64,000 bases of DNA from Homarus americanus (taxonomy: Eukaryota > Arthropoda > Malacostraca > Decapoda > Nephropidae), in assembly GCF_018991925.1 (NCBI RefSeq), contig NW_024737042.1, positions 20,722,977 through 20,786,976 of the forward strand, read 5' to 3'. Shown here one piece after another: positions 38,812-49,551 of the stretch. The notes beneath the pieces were generated by a model. The model had not been told where the DNA came from and searched no databases. It worked only from the letters and a program-made list of their open reading frames with translations. Within the stretch, counting starts at the first letter, position 1; each line of letters starts with the position of its first letter. A program made the translations under genes and the position numbers.

Positions 38812-39378
38812 TCAGGGGAGGAGGGAGGAGATGGTGGGGAGGAGGGTGGAGACGATTGGGTAGAAAGTGGAGATGATGGGGAAGAGAGTGAATATGATGA
38901 GGAGGACGGTGGAGATGATGGGGAGGAGAGTGGGGATGATGGGGAGGAGAGTGAGGATGATGGGGAGGAAGGCGAAGATGATGGGGAGGAGAGTGAAGAT
39001 GATAGGGAAGAGAGTGGAGGTGGTGGGGAAGAGAGTGGAGAGGATAGGGAAGAGGGTGAAGATGATGAGGAGGGTGGTGGAGATGATGGGGAGGAAGGTG
39101 GAGATGATGGGGAAGAGAGTGGAGATGATAGGGATGAGAGTGGAGATGATAGGGAGGAGGGTGGAGATGATAGGGAGGAGGGTGGAGATGATGGGGAAAA
39201 GGGTGGATATGATGGGGAGGAGGGTGGAGATGATGGGGAAGAGAGTGGAGGTGATGGGGAGGTGAGTGGAGATGATGGGGAGGAGGGTGGAGATGATAGG
39301 GAAGAGAGTGGAGAGGATAGGGAAGAGGGTGAAGATGATTTGGAGGAGGGTGGAGATGATGGTAGTAGAGTGGAGATG
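38812..39378. repeat. 21-bp minisatellite (GTGGAGATGATGGGGAGGAGG), array 1
   Basis: About 27 units. Variants (GGGAAAAGGGTGGATATGATG, GAGGTGATGGGGAGGTGAGTG, GATAGGGATGAGAG) occur in the same order as in array 2 at 42.3-43.4 kb. Frames on both strands stay open because the unit is a multiple of three. Their Ser/Pro or Met/Glu/Arg/Val peptides are artefacts. Confidence 0.93.
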
Positions 39379-39385
39379 AGTTCCG

Positions 39386-39567
39386 CCAATTTTAAGCCAA
39401 TAGTATGAAGGCCTTAGGCGCGTCTTCGACCAATGAGAAAGCCTATGAGGCGTGACGTCATGAAAGTTGTGGCGTCTGTTGTAGGCTGACGCAGTTTGAA
39501 GGGCAGCGTCTCTGTTGGAATTTTGTGTAGGGAAATGTGGGACGTCTGTGGTGGCGACATGGCAGGT
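39386..39567 (+). promoter_or_regulatory. Promoter-like CCAAT/CRE cluster with possible first exon
   Basis: Three CCAAT boxes (39386-39390, 39397-39401, 39430-39434) are followed by a full cAMP-response element TGACGTCA (39453-39460). About 100 bp further on, GGCGACATGG offers a start codon in good context (39559-39561), and CAG|GT at 39566 could be a splice donor after two codons. The composition is less repetitive than its neighbours. No downstream exon is evident, because LINE sequence begins at about 39963. This is a sequence-motif inference only. Confidence 0.3.
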
Positions 39568-39986
39568 ATTTTGATGTATTCTATTTGGTAAATCCTTAAG
39601 TTCCCATTTGTTGTGAGATACGTGGTCCCCGTTTAACTAGCTAGGAATATAGGTTCATTATTTTGAAGTGTAGCTGTTAAACCCTAATTCAATAAATACA
39701 GTAACCGTTAATAGGAGTCCTAATTCATCCCTCCCTTATTAAGAATGAGTGATGTGTTATAAATGTCTTGGTATTATGCAATAATGCGGTGAGTCCTATG
39801 TATATAATAACTATCCTATATTTCCCCTCTGTGAAGTATGGATATCCTAGTCCTCCTAGCCAGCTTCCCTGAGTCTCCCCTTGGTGTAGGCCTTTCTAGC
39901 CTAACCACAAACCGTTAGTCCTGTACCACCCCTCTCCTCACACCCTCGCTGCACTGTTTCAAGGTTACAAAAGTGAAGTTAAAGAT

Positions 39987-40511
39987 ATGCAACTTGGTAC
40001 CCCTCAAGATGGAGTACTTAGCCCCACTTTGTTCAATGTTCTTATGAATGCATTATTAAATTTAATACCAGACAACCCCAGCAATATCTCAATCAGCTAT
40101 GCTGATGATATTCTTATACATGCTAAAACTCATCGTGAAATGCAAACCACCCTGAACCATGTATACGCAGCCTGTGAGAACCTCGGTCTTATTATCTCCA
40201 CTGAGAAAACTAAGGTGTTCAACAAACAAGCTGGTAACCCTACCTGCCATACAACAGCTAACCCGCCAATGCACTGACAAACTGAGACCTCTTAGTAGTG
40301 TAGCGGGGTACAGCCCGCTCTATGGTGCTAATATTAGAATTGTTAAAACAATGTACCTAGGCTATATAAGATCTCTGATAGATTACCACGCACCAGCCCT
40401 GGTCCTTCGTGACGGAAAAGGCGTTGACAAGCTCGAGAAAATGCAAAATAAAGCCCTCAGAATTATCCTAGAATGTCCCATGAGCACTAAAGTACTTACT
40501 ATGAGGAAATA
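39987..40511 (+). pseudogene. LINE reverse transcriptase, C-terminal part
   Basis: QLGTPQDGVLSPTLFNVLMN and SISYADDILIHAKTH show the conserved P-Q-x-G-V-L-S-P motif (here PQDGV) and an intact YADD catalytic box. The frame shifts near 40240, after which LRPLSSVAGYSPLYGANI to ALRIILECPMSTKVLTMRK gives the thumb region, ending at a TAA at 40509-40511. The domain lacks its N-terminal third. Confidence 0.85.
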
Positions 40512-40557
40512 ACTAGGTATACCCAGTGTTAAAGATAGAATAATTGAAGTCAACCTC

Positions 40558-41433
40558 ATGATAGCCCTGAGGCTTCTGCGTGGTGATCCTGATAACATTG
40601 TTTCCTTAAAATTGCTAGAATGTATGAACCATGGGACTGCTGACTCAAAATGGATCCAAACTGCAGCTACACATATGAAGATGTTTGGACTAGACCACCT
40701 GTACAAAGTTGAGACACAACAGCGCTTCCTGCCACCCTGGCGGACAGTTCCCTTCGATATCACAATACCGACGTATCCGCCTAAAAAATTAATTATACAG
40801 AGCATTTATCTCCAACACACTGCCAAATTGAGAGCTCTTGAACACATACACACTCTACAGACTGATGATAATATCACACAGACCATCTACACTGATGGAT
40901 CTCTAAACACCGCCTGTGGGAGGGCTGGAAGTGTTATTGTTGTGACTCAACCTGACGGTAATATAACTGAGAAAGGAGTTAGAATTAACAACTGGGCATC
41001 CACTCTACAAACTGAATTAGTTGCCATACTCACAGCTATTAAATTAATTGAAACCACTGTTACTGACAGTCTCATCATCACTGACTCTCTATCCTCACCA
41101 CTTGCCCTTGGCACCCTCGACTCAGGTTGTCACGCTCTTGTCTCTGAAGCCAGACACAAATATGCGTGCCTTGTTGACCGGGATGTCAAAGTCAAATTGT
41201 TGTGGAGCCCGTCTCACATAGGCCTCATAAAACATGAGAGAGTTGACGCCCTCGCCAAACTCGCGTCTAACAAAGACACCGTTGAATACAATTTGGGTCT
41301 GTCAAAAAGAACCCTTAAAACTGTAATTAGGAAAGAACTTATTGATGAGTTTGACGCAAGTAGATTAGTGCAAACAGGCACTAGTCGATCCATAGTTTAC
41401 CATGATGAAATGTGTCAAGTGAAACATGTATAA
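40558..41433 (+). pseudogene. LINE connection and RNase H domain
   Basis: A 291-codon open frame carries the RNase H catalytic set: TIYTDGSL (Asp), STLQTELVAIL (Glu), IITDSLSSPLAL (Asp) and a C-terminal HERVDALAKLA (Asp). LLWSPSHIGL is the conserved strand before the last residue. All four acidic residues are present, so this part is well kept. RNase H removes template RNA during element replication. The frame ends at TAA 41431-41433, short of the CCHC tail that follows in another frame. Confidence 0.85.
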
Positions 41434-41439
41434 GGAGCA

Positions 41440-41722
41440 AGTAACAAGATCACTAGATTACAAGATGTTGTAACCGCTAGATTAAGGTTAGGATATAAGT
41501 ACCTCTGGCAGTATGTTCCTCAAGCAGATGTAAACAAAACTCAATGTAAAGTGTGTGGCCAGACATATGGCCACACACTTGAACACTACGTCCTTGACTG
41601 TGTGAAGATAGAACCTTTTCGGGACAGGTCCAAGCACACTGTGTGTGAAATGGCACAACACTTCATCTCTAATGGCAAGATAGCCGACATATTAAGATTG
41701 TATCCACTTTTTTGCACTTAGT
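41440..41722 (+). pseudogene. LINE C-terminal CCHC segment
   Basis: Frame reads RLRLGYKYLWQYVP, then CKVCGQTYGHTLEHYVLDC (CX2CX8HX4C), and ends near ILRLYPLFCT. The same layout occurs in the minus-strand fragment at 57.0-57.6 kb, showing that the two belong to one broad family. Confidence 0.75.
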
Positions 41723-42284
41723 AACTATATCAGTTCTCATGTACAGAACCAAATACGCAATGTGCTTGAATACTTCTCACGTAAATGTGAATAACAAAGT
41801 GTGAGGCCAGACATACTGCCTTACACGCCTGTACTCACTCATTTGTGAATAAGTTACCCTTTATGTATAGAACTAAACAAATAATGTAATTGAAATACTG
41901 TGTAACATTCAGTGCCATAATATCCTGACAACGGGGGTTAAATATTATGACCCGTTGTAAACTCTACTCTGTAAGCCATTTGCGCTACCGCTCACAGGAT
42001 GAGTGTGGGGTGCACAATAAAGTAGCCGCTGTAAGCGGCAAAATAAAAAATAAATCAAACATAAACAATTACCTCTTACTACCTCCCTTACACCTCTCCA
42101 CCTCTCACGAGTATAACGAGAAAGAATAGCAAGAATAAGTAAAAGAAAGAAGAAGACAAAGAAGAATAGGTATATAAATAAATACGTAAATCAATATAAA
42201 CAATAAAAAGACAATATAAGAGTAATTTGTTACACAAAATATGTTACATTCAATATAGGGACATATAATCAATTGTTAAAGGGT

Positions 42285-43436
42285 GCAGATGATGGGGAGG
42301 AGGGTGGAGATGATGGAAGTGGAGTGGAGATGATGAAGAGGAGAATGGAGATGATGGGGAGGAGCGTGGAGATGATGGGGAGGAGGGTGAAGATGGTGGG
42401 GAGGAGGGTGAAATGATGGGGCTCAGGAGAGTGTAGATGATGGGAAGAGAATGGAGATGATGAGGAAGAGAGTCGAGATGATAGGAAGGAGAGTGAAGAT
42501 GATGGGGAGGACGGTGAAGATGATGGGGAGAAGGTTGGAGATGATGGGGAGGAGAGTGAAGATGATGGGGAGAAGGTTGGAGATGATGGAGAGGAGGGTG
42601 AAGATGATGGGGAGGACAGTGGAGATGATGGGAGGCGGGTAGAGATGATGGAAAGGAAGGTGGTGATGATGGGGAGGCAGTGGAAATGATGGGGAGGGAG
42701 AGAGAGGAGATAATGGAGGAGGGTAGAGATGATGGAAAGGAGGTGGTGATGATGGGGAGGCGAGTGGAAATGATGGGGAGAGAGAGAGGAGATGATGGGG
42801 GAGGTGTTGTTGTTGATGGGGGAGGGAGATTGGAGATGATGGGGAGGAGAGTGGATGTGATGAGGGAGGAGTGGTGGAAATGATGGGAGGATGAGATGGT
42901 GGGGAGAGAGTGGTTATGATCGAGAGGAGGTGAGATGATTGGGAGTACGGTGGGGATGATGACAGTAGGTGGAGATGATGAAGGAGAGTGGGGGCAGTGG
43001 GGAGGGTGGAGATGATAGGGAGGAGGGTGGAGATGATGGGGAAAAGGGTGGATATGATGGGGAGGAGGGTGGAGATGATGGGGAAGAGAGTGGAGGTGAT
43101 GGGGAGGTGAGTGGAGATGATGGGGAGGAGGGTGGAGATGATAGGGAAGAGAGTGGAGAGGATAGGGAAGAGGGTGAAGATGATGAGGAGGGTGGTGGAG
43201 ATGATGGGGAGGAAGGTGGAGATGATGGGGAAGAGAGTGGAGATGATAGGGATGAGAGTGGAGATGATAGGGAGGAGGGTGGAGATGATAGGGAGGAGGG
43301 TGGAGATGATGGGGAAAAGGGTGGATATGATGGGGAGGAGGGTGGAGATGATGGGGAAGAGAGTGGAGGTGATGGGGAGGTGAGTGGAGATGATGGGGAG
43401 GAGGGTGGAGATGATAGGGAAGAGAGTGGAGGTTAT
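42285..43436. repeat. 21-bp minisatellite, array 2, with 273-bp higher-order unit
   Basis: The left half (to about 42960) is diverged, with shorter GGAGAGAGAG blocks. The right half (about 43000-43436) is regular. The variant marker GTGGATATGA occurs at 43048 and 43321, a period of 273 bp (13 units). The same series of variants is found in array 1 around 39203. Confidence 0.92.
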
Positions 43437-43439
43437 CAA

Positions 43440-43823
43440 AACAGTAGTCTAACATGAACTTTTTCCAATAGCTCGGTATGGTCATATTAAAAGCGCGCTT
43501 TTTTTGTCTTACAATACGGAAGGCTTCATCCACTTCAATTTTCTTTATTTCAAAATGTTTCTTTAGGATGATTTCTTGGAACTCATCAAAGGGGCGGTCA
43601 GACATCTTCAGGACACGTTGTGGTAGGATTGATCTAGGCATAACTTTTTCACTGAGGCATGTCTGGAGAAATTTCAAACGTATTTTCAATTTGTGGGCCT
43701 TGATCATCGAAGAGGAGTATTCAGTAACGAAAGGAGACAGTCCAGGACAGCTTGTAGAGAAGATGAAGAAGTGGCGCGTGGAATCCATTTATGCAAGTAA
43801 ATCACTGTAGGTGCGCGTGATCT
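43440..43823 (-). pseudogene. Penelope-like element, 5' end and N-terminal ORF part (inverted)
   Basis: On the minus strand, GATCACGCGCACCTACAGTG and TTTACTTGCAT (shared with the terminal repeat at 32.1 kb) lead into an open frame from 43788. It reads KLKIRLKFLQTCLSEKVMPR, then RPFDEFQEIILKKHFEIKKI, EVDEAFRIVRQKKRAF and NMTIPSYWKKFMLDYCFDN. This resembles the region ahead of the reverse transcriptase in Penelope-like proteins. The frame then runs into minisatellite at 43436. The family assignment rests on the layout and on the matching terminal sequence more than on the protein alone. Confidence 0.6.
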
Positions 43824-44111
43824 AGGTATTAAACTAGAATTAAACAACACAAGTACAGTGTTAGGACAGGCCAGGAATCCAATGCTCTGTTTGTTCATTT
43901 GAGGGATAACAAGCATTGCATTGACTGGGATAATGCCTCCTCAATATTACCATGTAAGTCAATTGACAGTAGGAACATCATAGAATCTAGTCTTATTAAA
44001 CATACCGAAGCATTCAACATGAATTTGAGTAACAGCATGTACAAGCTGGACAATTTTGTAATTAAGAAGATTTGTGATCAGGTGAGAAGGCCGGGTCACT
44101 TGACCATCTGA
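43824..44111 (+). pseudogene. Penelope-like element, GIY-YIG endonuclease C-terminal part
   Basis: Plus-strand frame reads RIKQHKYSVRTGQESNALFV, HLRDNKHCIDWDNASSILP, then RNIIESSLIKHTEAFNMNLS to a TGA at 44109-44111. The Arg, the Asn-Ala-Leu-Phe-x-His block, the H-x-I-D-W-D block and the I-I-E-S glutamate are typical of the Penelope GIY-YIG endonuclease. The N-terminal GIY and YIG strands and the whole reverse transcriptase are absent. It joins the inverted 5' piece directly at about 43824. Confidence 0.78.
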
Positions 44112-44246
44112 CCTGACCACCAACCGTTGTGTGCTATTTAAAGATTAGTAGGGTCATTGCCTAATACCTGACCATTGTGGACCTGGTCACACCCTCCTCT
44201 GTATATATACACCTTGATTTGTATTACTCTCTCTAGTCTGTACTCA

Positions 44247-44281
44247 CCCCTGAAGATGTGAATTACACGAAAGCGCTTGGG
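44247..44281 (+). ncRNA. Hammerhead ribozyme motif of Penelope-like element (intact core)
   Basis: The core CUGAAGA (44250-44256) is followed by an extra U, helix II GUG/CAC with loop AAUUA (44258-44268), then GAAA (44269-44272). A15.1-U16.1 close a palindromic AGCGCU helix III (44272-44277), with U at the cleavage position 17 (44278). Helix I is CCC (44247-44249) with GGG (44279-44281). All invariant core bases are present. The short palindromic helix III would favour a dimer, as known for Penelope-like hammerheads. The extra U after A9 departs from the textbook fold, so activity is uncertain. The motif lies 136 bp after the endonuclease stop codon. Confidence 0.65.
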
Positions 44282-44315
44282 AACTTCGTGTTTTCTTCCT
44301 TCCTTGTGGTTATCA

Positions 44316-44319
<4 letters not shown>

Positions 44320-44404
<85 letters not shown>

Positions 44405-44431
44405 TGTGTGTGTGTGTGTGTGTGTGGTGTG
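44320..44431. repeat. (TA)n then (GT)n microsatellite
   Basis: About 40 TA dinucleotides directly after the Penelope-like terminal sequence, then GT repeats to about 44431. Confidence 0.95.
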
Positions 44432-46318
44432 TGTGTATGTATGTTGTGTTGTCAGTAGTAAGAGAGATAATTAATTGAGACCCTGGAATTGTGTGTAAAT
44501 AAGGCAGAAAGACAGATCAGCAACCTGGAACTTGGTCACAATTTTCGTGATGCCATATGGTAGCAGGGTCTACCATTAGACAACACATTATTCTTTCAAT
44601 ATCTTCCCAGGCGGTAGCACCTCCCTGTTTGGTAACTGCATACTAGCTACTACCTAAAGCCTACTCCCTACTACATATCATTCATATAGATTAGTGCCTA
44701 TTTTATAGTGGAAGATTTAAAAGTTTTAACTATAATTATAATAAGTGCAGTGATGTTTATGTGAAGTAATTCGGTAATTGGGAACACAATGAATTAACAC
44801 ATTTAAGGCAAAATTGTTTAAATTAAACTTATCTCTCTGCTTACATAATATCTTTTGCTGTAACTCATGGATAATTACAGATAAACATTCGTGCAAAAAT
44901 GGTATACTCCAGTTGCTGATCCAATAAATTAGAATCAGGGATCAAATTTCTCTAAATATCTATTCATTTGGATTTGACTTACACACGAGGAAGTCTCATG
45001 GAATCATGTAAAGGTAAACCCACAAAAAGCAAGGTGAGGCAAAGGTGTGTTAACTATATATGCCTACATTTCTCTCTTTTATCACCAATTATATGTTGAT
45101 GTATGTCCCTTCTCTTCCGCTTTTGTGACTAAGTATTCTAAACAGACTTACCTTACGGATTAGGAAAGATGAGGAGTTGAAAGGTGTATTATACTGCATT
45201 AGCTCATCGTCGCACGTGATCTCCAATTGCTCCGAAGAATAACACACCTATTAACCCTCTCCACCGAGTCATCATTGTAACCTTTACTTTCCTAGAACCA
45301 AGACACTGTTTCCCATGATAATCTAAATGATGAGACCACGTCCTCTGTCTGAACAAATATACCATAATTGTTTGAACAAAAACTACTTCCATTCTTCAAC
45401 TCGACTTCAACGGTTATGATATTATTTTCGTCTTCAAGCACTAGACGGAAAGGGAATGTCTTTATACTGTAGGTGCGTTCATCAAGAGTGTCGTAAGCAT
45501 AAAGTCTTCCGCCTTATTTCCCTCGACAGTTACCTTCAACAACGTCTCTTACCTTTAAAATTATGGAAAATTATTGCGTTCGCATCGTGCAAAATTCATC
45601 GTCTTCCTGTCATGTTGTTATTCCGATATAATATATAATGAAAAGATGAAATCTGCAGTTATAAAACAGTCAAATATTCTGTATATGAGTCTCAAGTAGA
45701 TGCCAGATATTGCTAATTGACGAAGGCATTCTGGCCGCGACTACACCTGCTTGAGGACTGAAGAGGAAGCGGCAGCCACCTGAGCCGTGACATTCACACT
45801 TGGCCAGAGGAGGACGAGAACCTGAGTGGCATTATGAATCCTCTGTAAATTGTTGTCAATATTTTCTCTCCATCAGCAAAATGATGTAGAAAATTTCCCA
45901 TACATATTTTTGACAGCAGATCAGCAATGTGATCAACGGTATGAGTGAAGAATGAAATATTTGACTAATGTAACCTATTATATAACATACCAAACATTCT
46001 AGATAATGATATTTATTATATCTAAAACGCGAATTAATAATAACAAAATGTATATACTATAAGCAGCACCCAAAACACAAGTCATGAAATGGGACCCCAA
46101 AAATTTTACTGTCTTAAGAGATAAAAAACTAAGTAATTGGCATCTTAAGGAAAAAAGGGTCGTGAGGGCTATATTTTGGGTGTTTCTTGTGAATTACCCT
46201 GACAAAGACAACACAATGCAGTTACCAGTATAATGAAGCGTAGTGGTGGTTGAATATGACCTTAGAGAAGAAATATATAATGCTGAGAACAGTCAACGCG
46301 GCGTCTCGGTGAATTGGG

Positions 46319-46322
<4 letters not shown>
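44432..46322. other. No recognisable gene
   Basis: Unique-looking AT-rich sequence. Short frames (for example minus 45204-45392 and plus 45456-45638) show no recognisable domain, splice context or codon bias. Confidence 0.55.

Positions 46323-46366
<44 letters not shown>
46323..46366. repeat. (TA)n microsatellite
   Basis: About 22 TA dinucleotides at the 3' edge of Helitron copy 1. Confidence 0.95.
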
Positions 46367-46369
<3 letters not shown>

Positions 46370-46497
46370 CGCCCTCTGGGCAGCCTCTTTCCCTAAAAGG
46401 CACGGTGGGACACCCACACTCCGGGGAGCTCCACATTGTCTCACTGCTCTTTCAAGGCCACGGTAGGACACCACACTGGAGGCTCCACATTGTCTCA

Positions 46498-49400
46498 ATT
46501 AGGGTGTGTCATAGGAGGGAAGATCAGCTAAAAACTAATGGCTCCATCACTTTTTTGGTAGATTTTATGTATATAAACAGAAAATACTCAGTTTCAATAT
46601 TTTGCAACCTTTTTGCTAGGTAAATTTTTAGCGTGAAATTTATCGAAAATCTAACGTACAGCTGCATTAGTGCATTACAATTAAATAGTGAACATTGCTT
46701 TCGACTTACCTCAACAAACTCCTAACCAACAATATTTTTTCTGTTTCAGATTCTGATGCATTTATAAGTTGATAATATTTAAGTGATATTGCTTGTGTCA
46801 GGACGAGAGGAACCAAAATCCAGCCATCTCAGTCACTATCTTGGGTCTGGGAGAGAGCTCCTGAAGTCGGAAAGGTTTGCCATTGAGAGATGCTTTGAGA
46901 TACGGTGTTTTAATCAGGCAAATCAGGAAAAAGGAACCAAAGAACTTACACAAACAAAGACATTGCCAGATATGACCAAAGCTTTTCGTCTTAAGTACAG
47001 TACACTCTGGCTAACGCTCAGTTCAAGCCTCCAGTCATAACAATAAGTCAGAAGAAGATTAGTGAGAGACTGCTAGCCAGTTGGGGAAAAGGCAAGAGAT
47101 ATCTCTCTTGGGGAGAGGAAAACTGCAGTTAAGGACACAGCTTTAAGCGTACAACTGGACCAGTTATTTGAACACTATTTGCAAGTGCCCAATTGTTCTC
47201 TGTCCGAGTTTGATGCGATCGTGACTGTAAACTGGAGGCCCACATCTCATGTATTTGCAAGCGTGAACTGAAGATTCCTGGTGATCGAACTGGCATTGTC
47301 AAAGCACAGAGAGAGAAGATTGGCAGTATAGGGGCTCTCTATGATTTCTTGTAGCCAAGATATTCCGAGTCCAAGAGATGGTGGAGGCTGCCACAGAGAG
47401 ACAGAAGAGGAGAAGAGTTGTTGAGGAAAAGAGATTTGAGAAGGCCCAGGGTGAGGTAAAAGGCCGATGATTGGAGTCAAGCTGATTCAGAGTTTAATGA
47501 CTTCCCATGGGCTGATCCGAAAAGGACTAGGAGAATGGTGACTTTGTCCCTAACTCCAGAAAAATAATGATCCCAAACCTTCCAGGCATAAGATCTGAAA
47601 TAGAAAGATATCCCAAGCATGCTCTGGCCAGCATGCGACACCACACTGGTCTCAGAGAAACTGCAGAGATAGCAACAACTGCCTGGATTGGATTTGGTAT
47701 TGATAACACCCTGATGATGTTCTCACCTGGTGATAGATCATAACAAAAAGTGAGGAGCCCAGGAGAAACTTATCAGTAACCCAGAAGAGGAGCTTGATAA
47801 GGGATAAGAGAAAATGGAATCAATTGTTTGTTCTTTGATGGGAGAAGGGATGACACTAAAGTGTTCATGAAAGTTGAGATTCTGGACAAGTTGTTCCCCT
47901 GCCATGGTGAAGGAGGAACACTACTCCTGCTGCAGGAACCAGGAGGGAAGTATTTGTGGCATTTTCACTCCAGAGAAAGATGACATCAGGAAACCAGCTG
48001 AGATAGTGGGTATAACATTGTGAACTGGCTCAGAGAGAGGAACGAGACCAGACCCTGCAGGCCATTGAGGACAGCACCAACACGAACACAGGGTGGCAGC
48101 AAGGGGGGGTCATACAGTGGATAGAGCGGAAGATTGGGAGGAAGCTGGTCTGGATTGTTTGTGACTTCCACACCAACGAAGCGTTACCAGACATCTGATC
48201 TAGGAGCTGATGGCAAGACTCTTTCAAACAACAGATGGTCTGGTCCTCTTGGCAAGATGCTGACTCTGCCACTGAGTTAGAAATAAATCCGAGCTTGAAA
48301 AAATCACAGCTGGTCTCTCCACTCGTTGAGCTTGGTAACATACTGTCATTGACGACCTGAGTACTGACCAGTACTATGGTTAAGCATGATTTGCAGTGCC
48401 ATCAAAACTGGGGTCATGCCTGATAGACTTGTTTACCTGCAGATAGGTCCAGTCTCACATTCTAGGTGGCTCACAACGGCTCTCAGGTTCCCAGAGAATT
48501 TGGGTCGCTTCATCATAAACTGAAAGGAACCAGCTTCACAATCTCTGAGACTTATTGTCCAATTATCAGAGTGTCTACTTGCCAAATTGGTTCAACAAGG
48601 TCAAGTCATCACCGGCTGTCCGAGGTATGTTTCTTCCAGCTTGTTCCTGAGGAGTCAGCCAAGGAAGGTTGTTCAGATTGTGGAGACTGTGAGATCTTCT
48701 GGGTATGCTCATCCTGGAGGCAGCCTGCAGACAATGCTCTGCAGTAAGGATGAGGAGGAGAGAAGAGTAACAATCAAAAGATCTTGGATATGAGACTTAT
48801 GAGAGGATCTGGGCATGACGAATCAGTTGGTGACGATTCCTTCAGGGTCAGGAAGACTCCTGAAGTCAATCTAGGTGCCAAGACCCTCACTGATCTCATA
48901 GATCTGGATAACATCCAGTCTGGCAGTGAGCCGCCTCTTACCTACAGCCTCACCAATGTTCAAGTCAGAGCTTTCCTGGACAACCCCATGCATGTCCCTG
49001 CCTGGCCCTCACACACCCAGAGTATAGAGCGTTGTGTACAGCAAGTGAGCGAGGCCAGCAGTCACGCGTACAGCCAGGAGAGGAGGGAAGGCTACATCCG
49101 AGCTCAGGTGGTCAGCAGGGAGATGATGAGTAGAAACAGAAGCAAGAAAGACATGTTCTCTATGGTGTGCAGCAACACCGGGTCGTAGTAGTAAAACCGG
49201 TTTTTGTATTTGATGATTTTGTTTTCTAAAGGAATATTAAATTTAATAAATGTGTCAAGATCATTAGTTTCACTATTCTGGATCATTTTCATCCTAATAA
49301 ATTAACCTGATACATTTACTTTACTTTAAATAAGCTATTTAGTGGTGTTGGTAAAAGGGTGGGAATACTGAATTTTCATAAGATTTCAAGTTAATATTTA

Positions 49401-49531
49401 CCTAGCAAAAAATGAAAACTTTTCAAATCTGAAGATATCACATGATTCTGCACATAGAACTAGATCATTAATACCATGGGCCGATTTTTCAAACTCAAAA
49501 AAAAAAAATTCGCCTCCGTATGACACACCCT
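46498..49531 (+). mobile_element. 3.03-kb DNA transposon with terminal inverted repeats and 9-bp target duplication
   Basis: Left end ATTAGGGTGTGTCATAGGAGG (from 46498) and right end CCTCCGTATGACACACCCT (to 49531) form a terminal inverted repeat of about 19 bp with one 1-bp gap. ATTGTCTCA occurs at both borders (46489-46497 and 49532-49540). Helitron copy 2 has the uninterrupted site, with a single ATTGTCTCA followed by CTGTAGTGC (about 54237-54254), so the insertion boundary is well defined. The interior holds a decayed plus-strand transposase-like gene. A 9-bp duplication fits Mutator-like elements best, but the protein is not a recognisable Mutator transposase. The superfamily is left open. 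Confidence 0.85.
47050..49188 (+). pseudogene. Transposase-like gene of unknown superfamily, multiply frameshifted
   Basis: Fragments across three frames appear in this order: TGLRETAEIATTAWIGFGID (about 47650), CLFFDGRRDDTKVFMKVEIL (about 47830), KYLWHFHSRE (about 47950), GWQQGGVIQWIERKIGRKLV and WIVCDFHTNEALP (about 48100-48195), VYLQIGPVSHSRWLTTALRF (about 48430-48490), GYAHPGGSLQTMLCSKDEEE (about 48700) and HTQSIERCVQQVSEASSHAY (about 49012-49071). I recognise the whole as a widespread family of uncharacterised invertebrate proteins in repeated genes. FFDGR and VCDFHTNE could supply two aspartates of an RNase H-fold DDE site, which is an inference. Stops and frameshifts are numerous. The terminal repeats outside it support a transposon gene. 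Confidence 0.6.
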
Positions 49532-49551
49532 ATTGTCTCACTGTAGTGCAT

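Larger units (their letters stand above)
39963..42060 (+). mobile_element. I-type LINE with RNase H (5'-truncated)
   Basis: Plus-strand remnants in order: the C-terminal part of the reverse transcriptase palm (39987-40280), thumb region (about 40260-40510), connecting region and RNase H (40558-41433), then a CCHC tail (about 41440-41720) and a 3' UTR running to an A/T-rich end with AATAAA-like repeats at about 42030-42060. RT plus RNase H plus CCHC in this order is characteristic of the I group of LINEs. The 5' end, endonuclease and ORF1 are missing. It lies between the two 21-bp minisatellite arrays. Confidence 0.85.

Noticed and set aside
42250..43788. 512-codon minus-strand frame
   Set aside because: It is the Penelope N-terminal fragment running by chance into the 21-bp minisatellite, whose period is a multiple of three.
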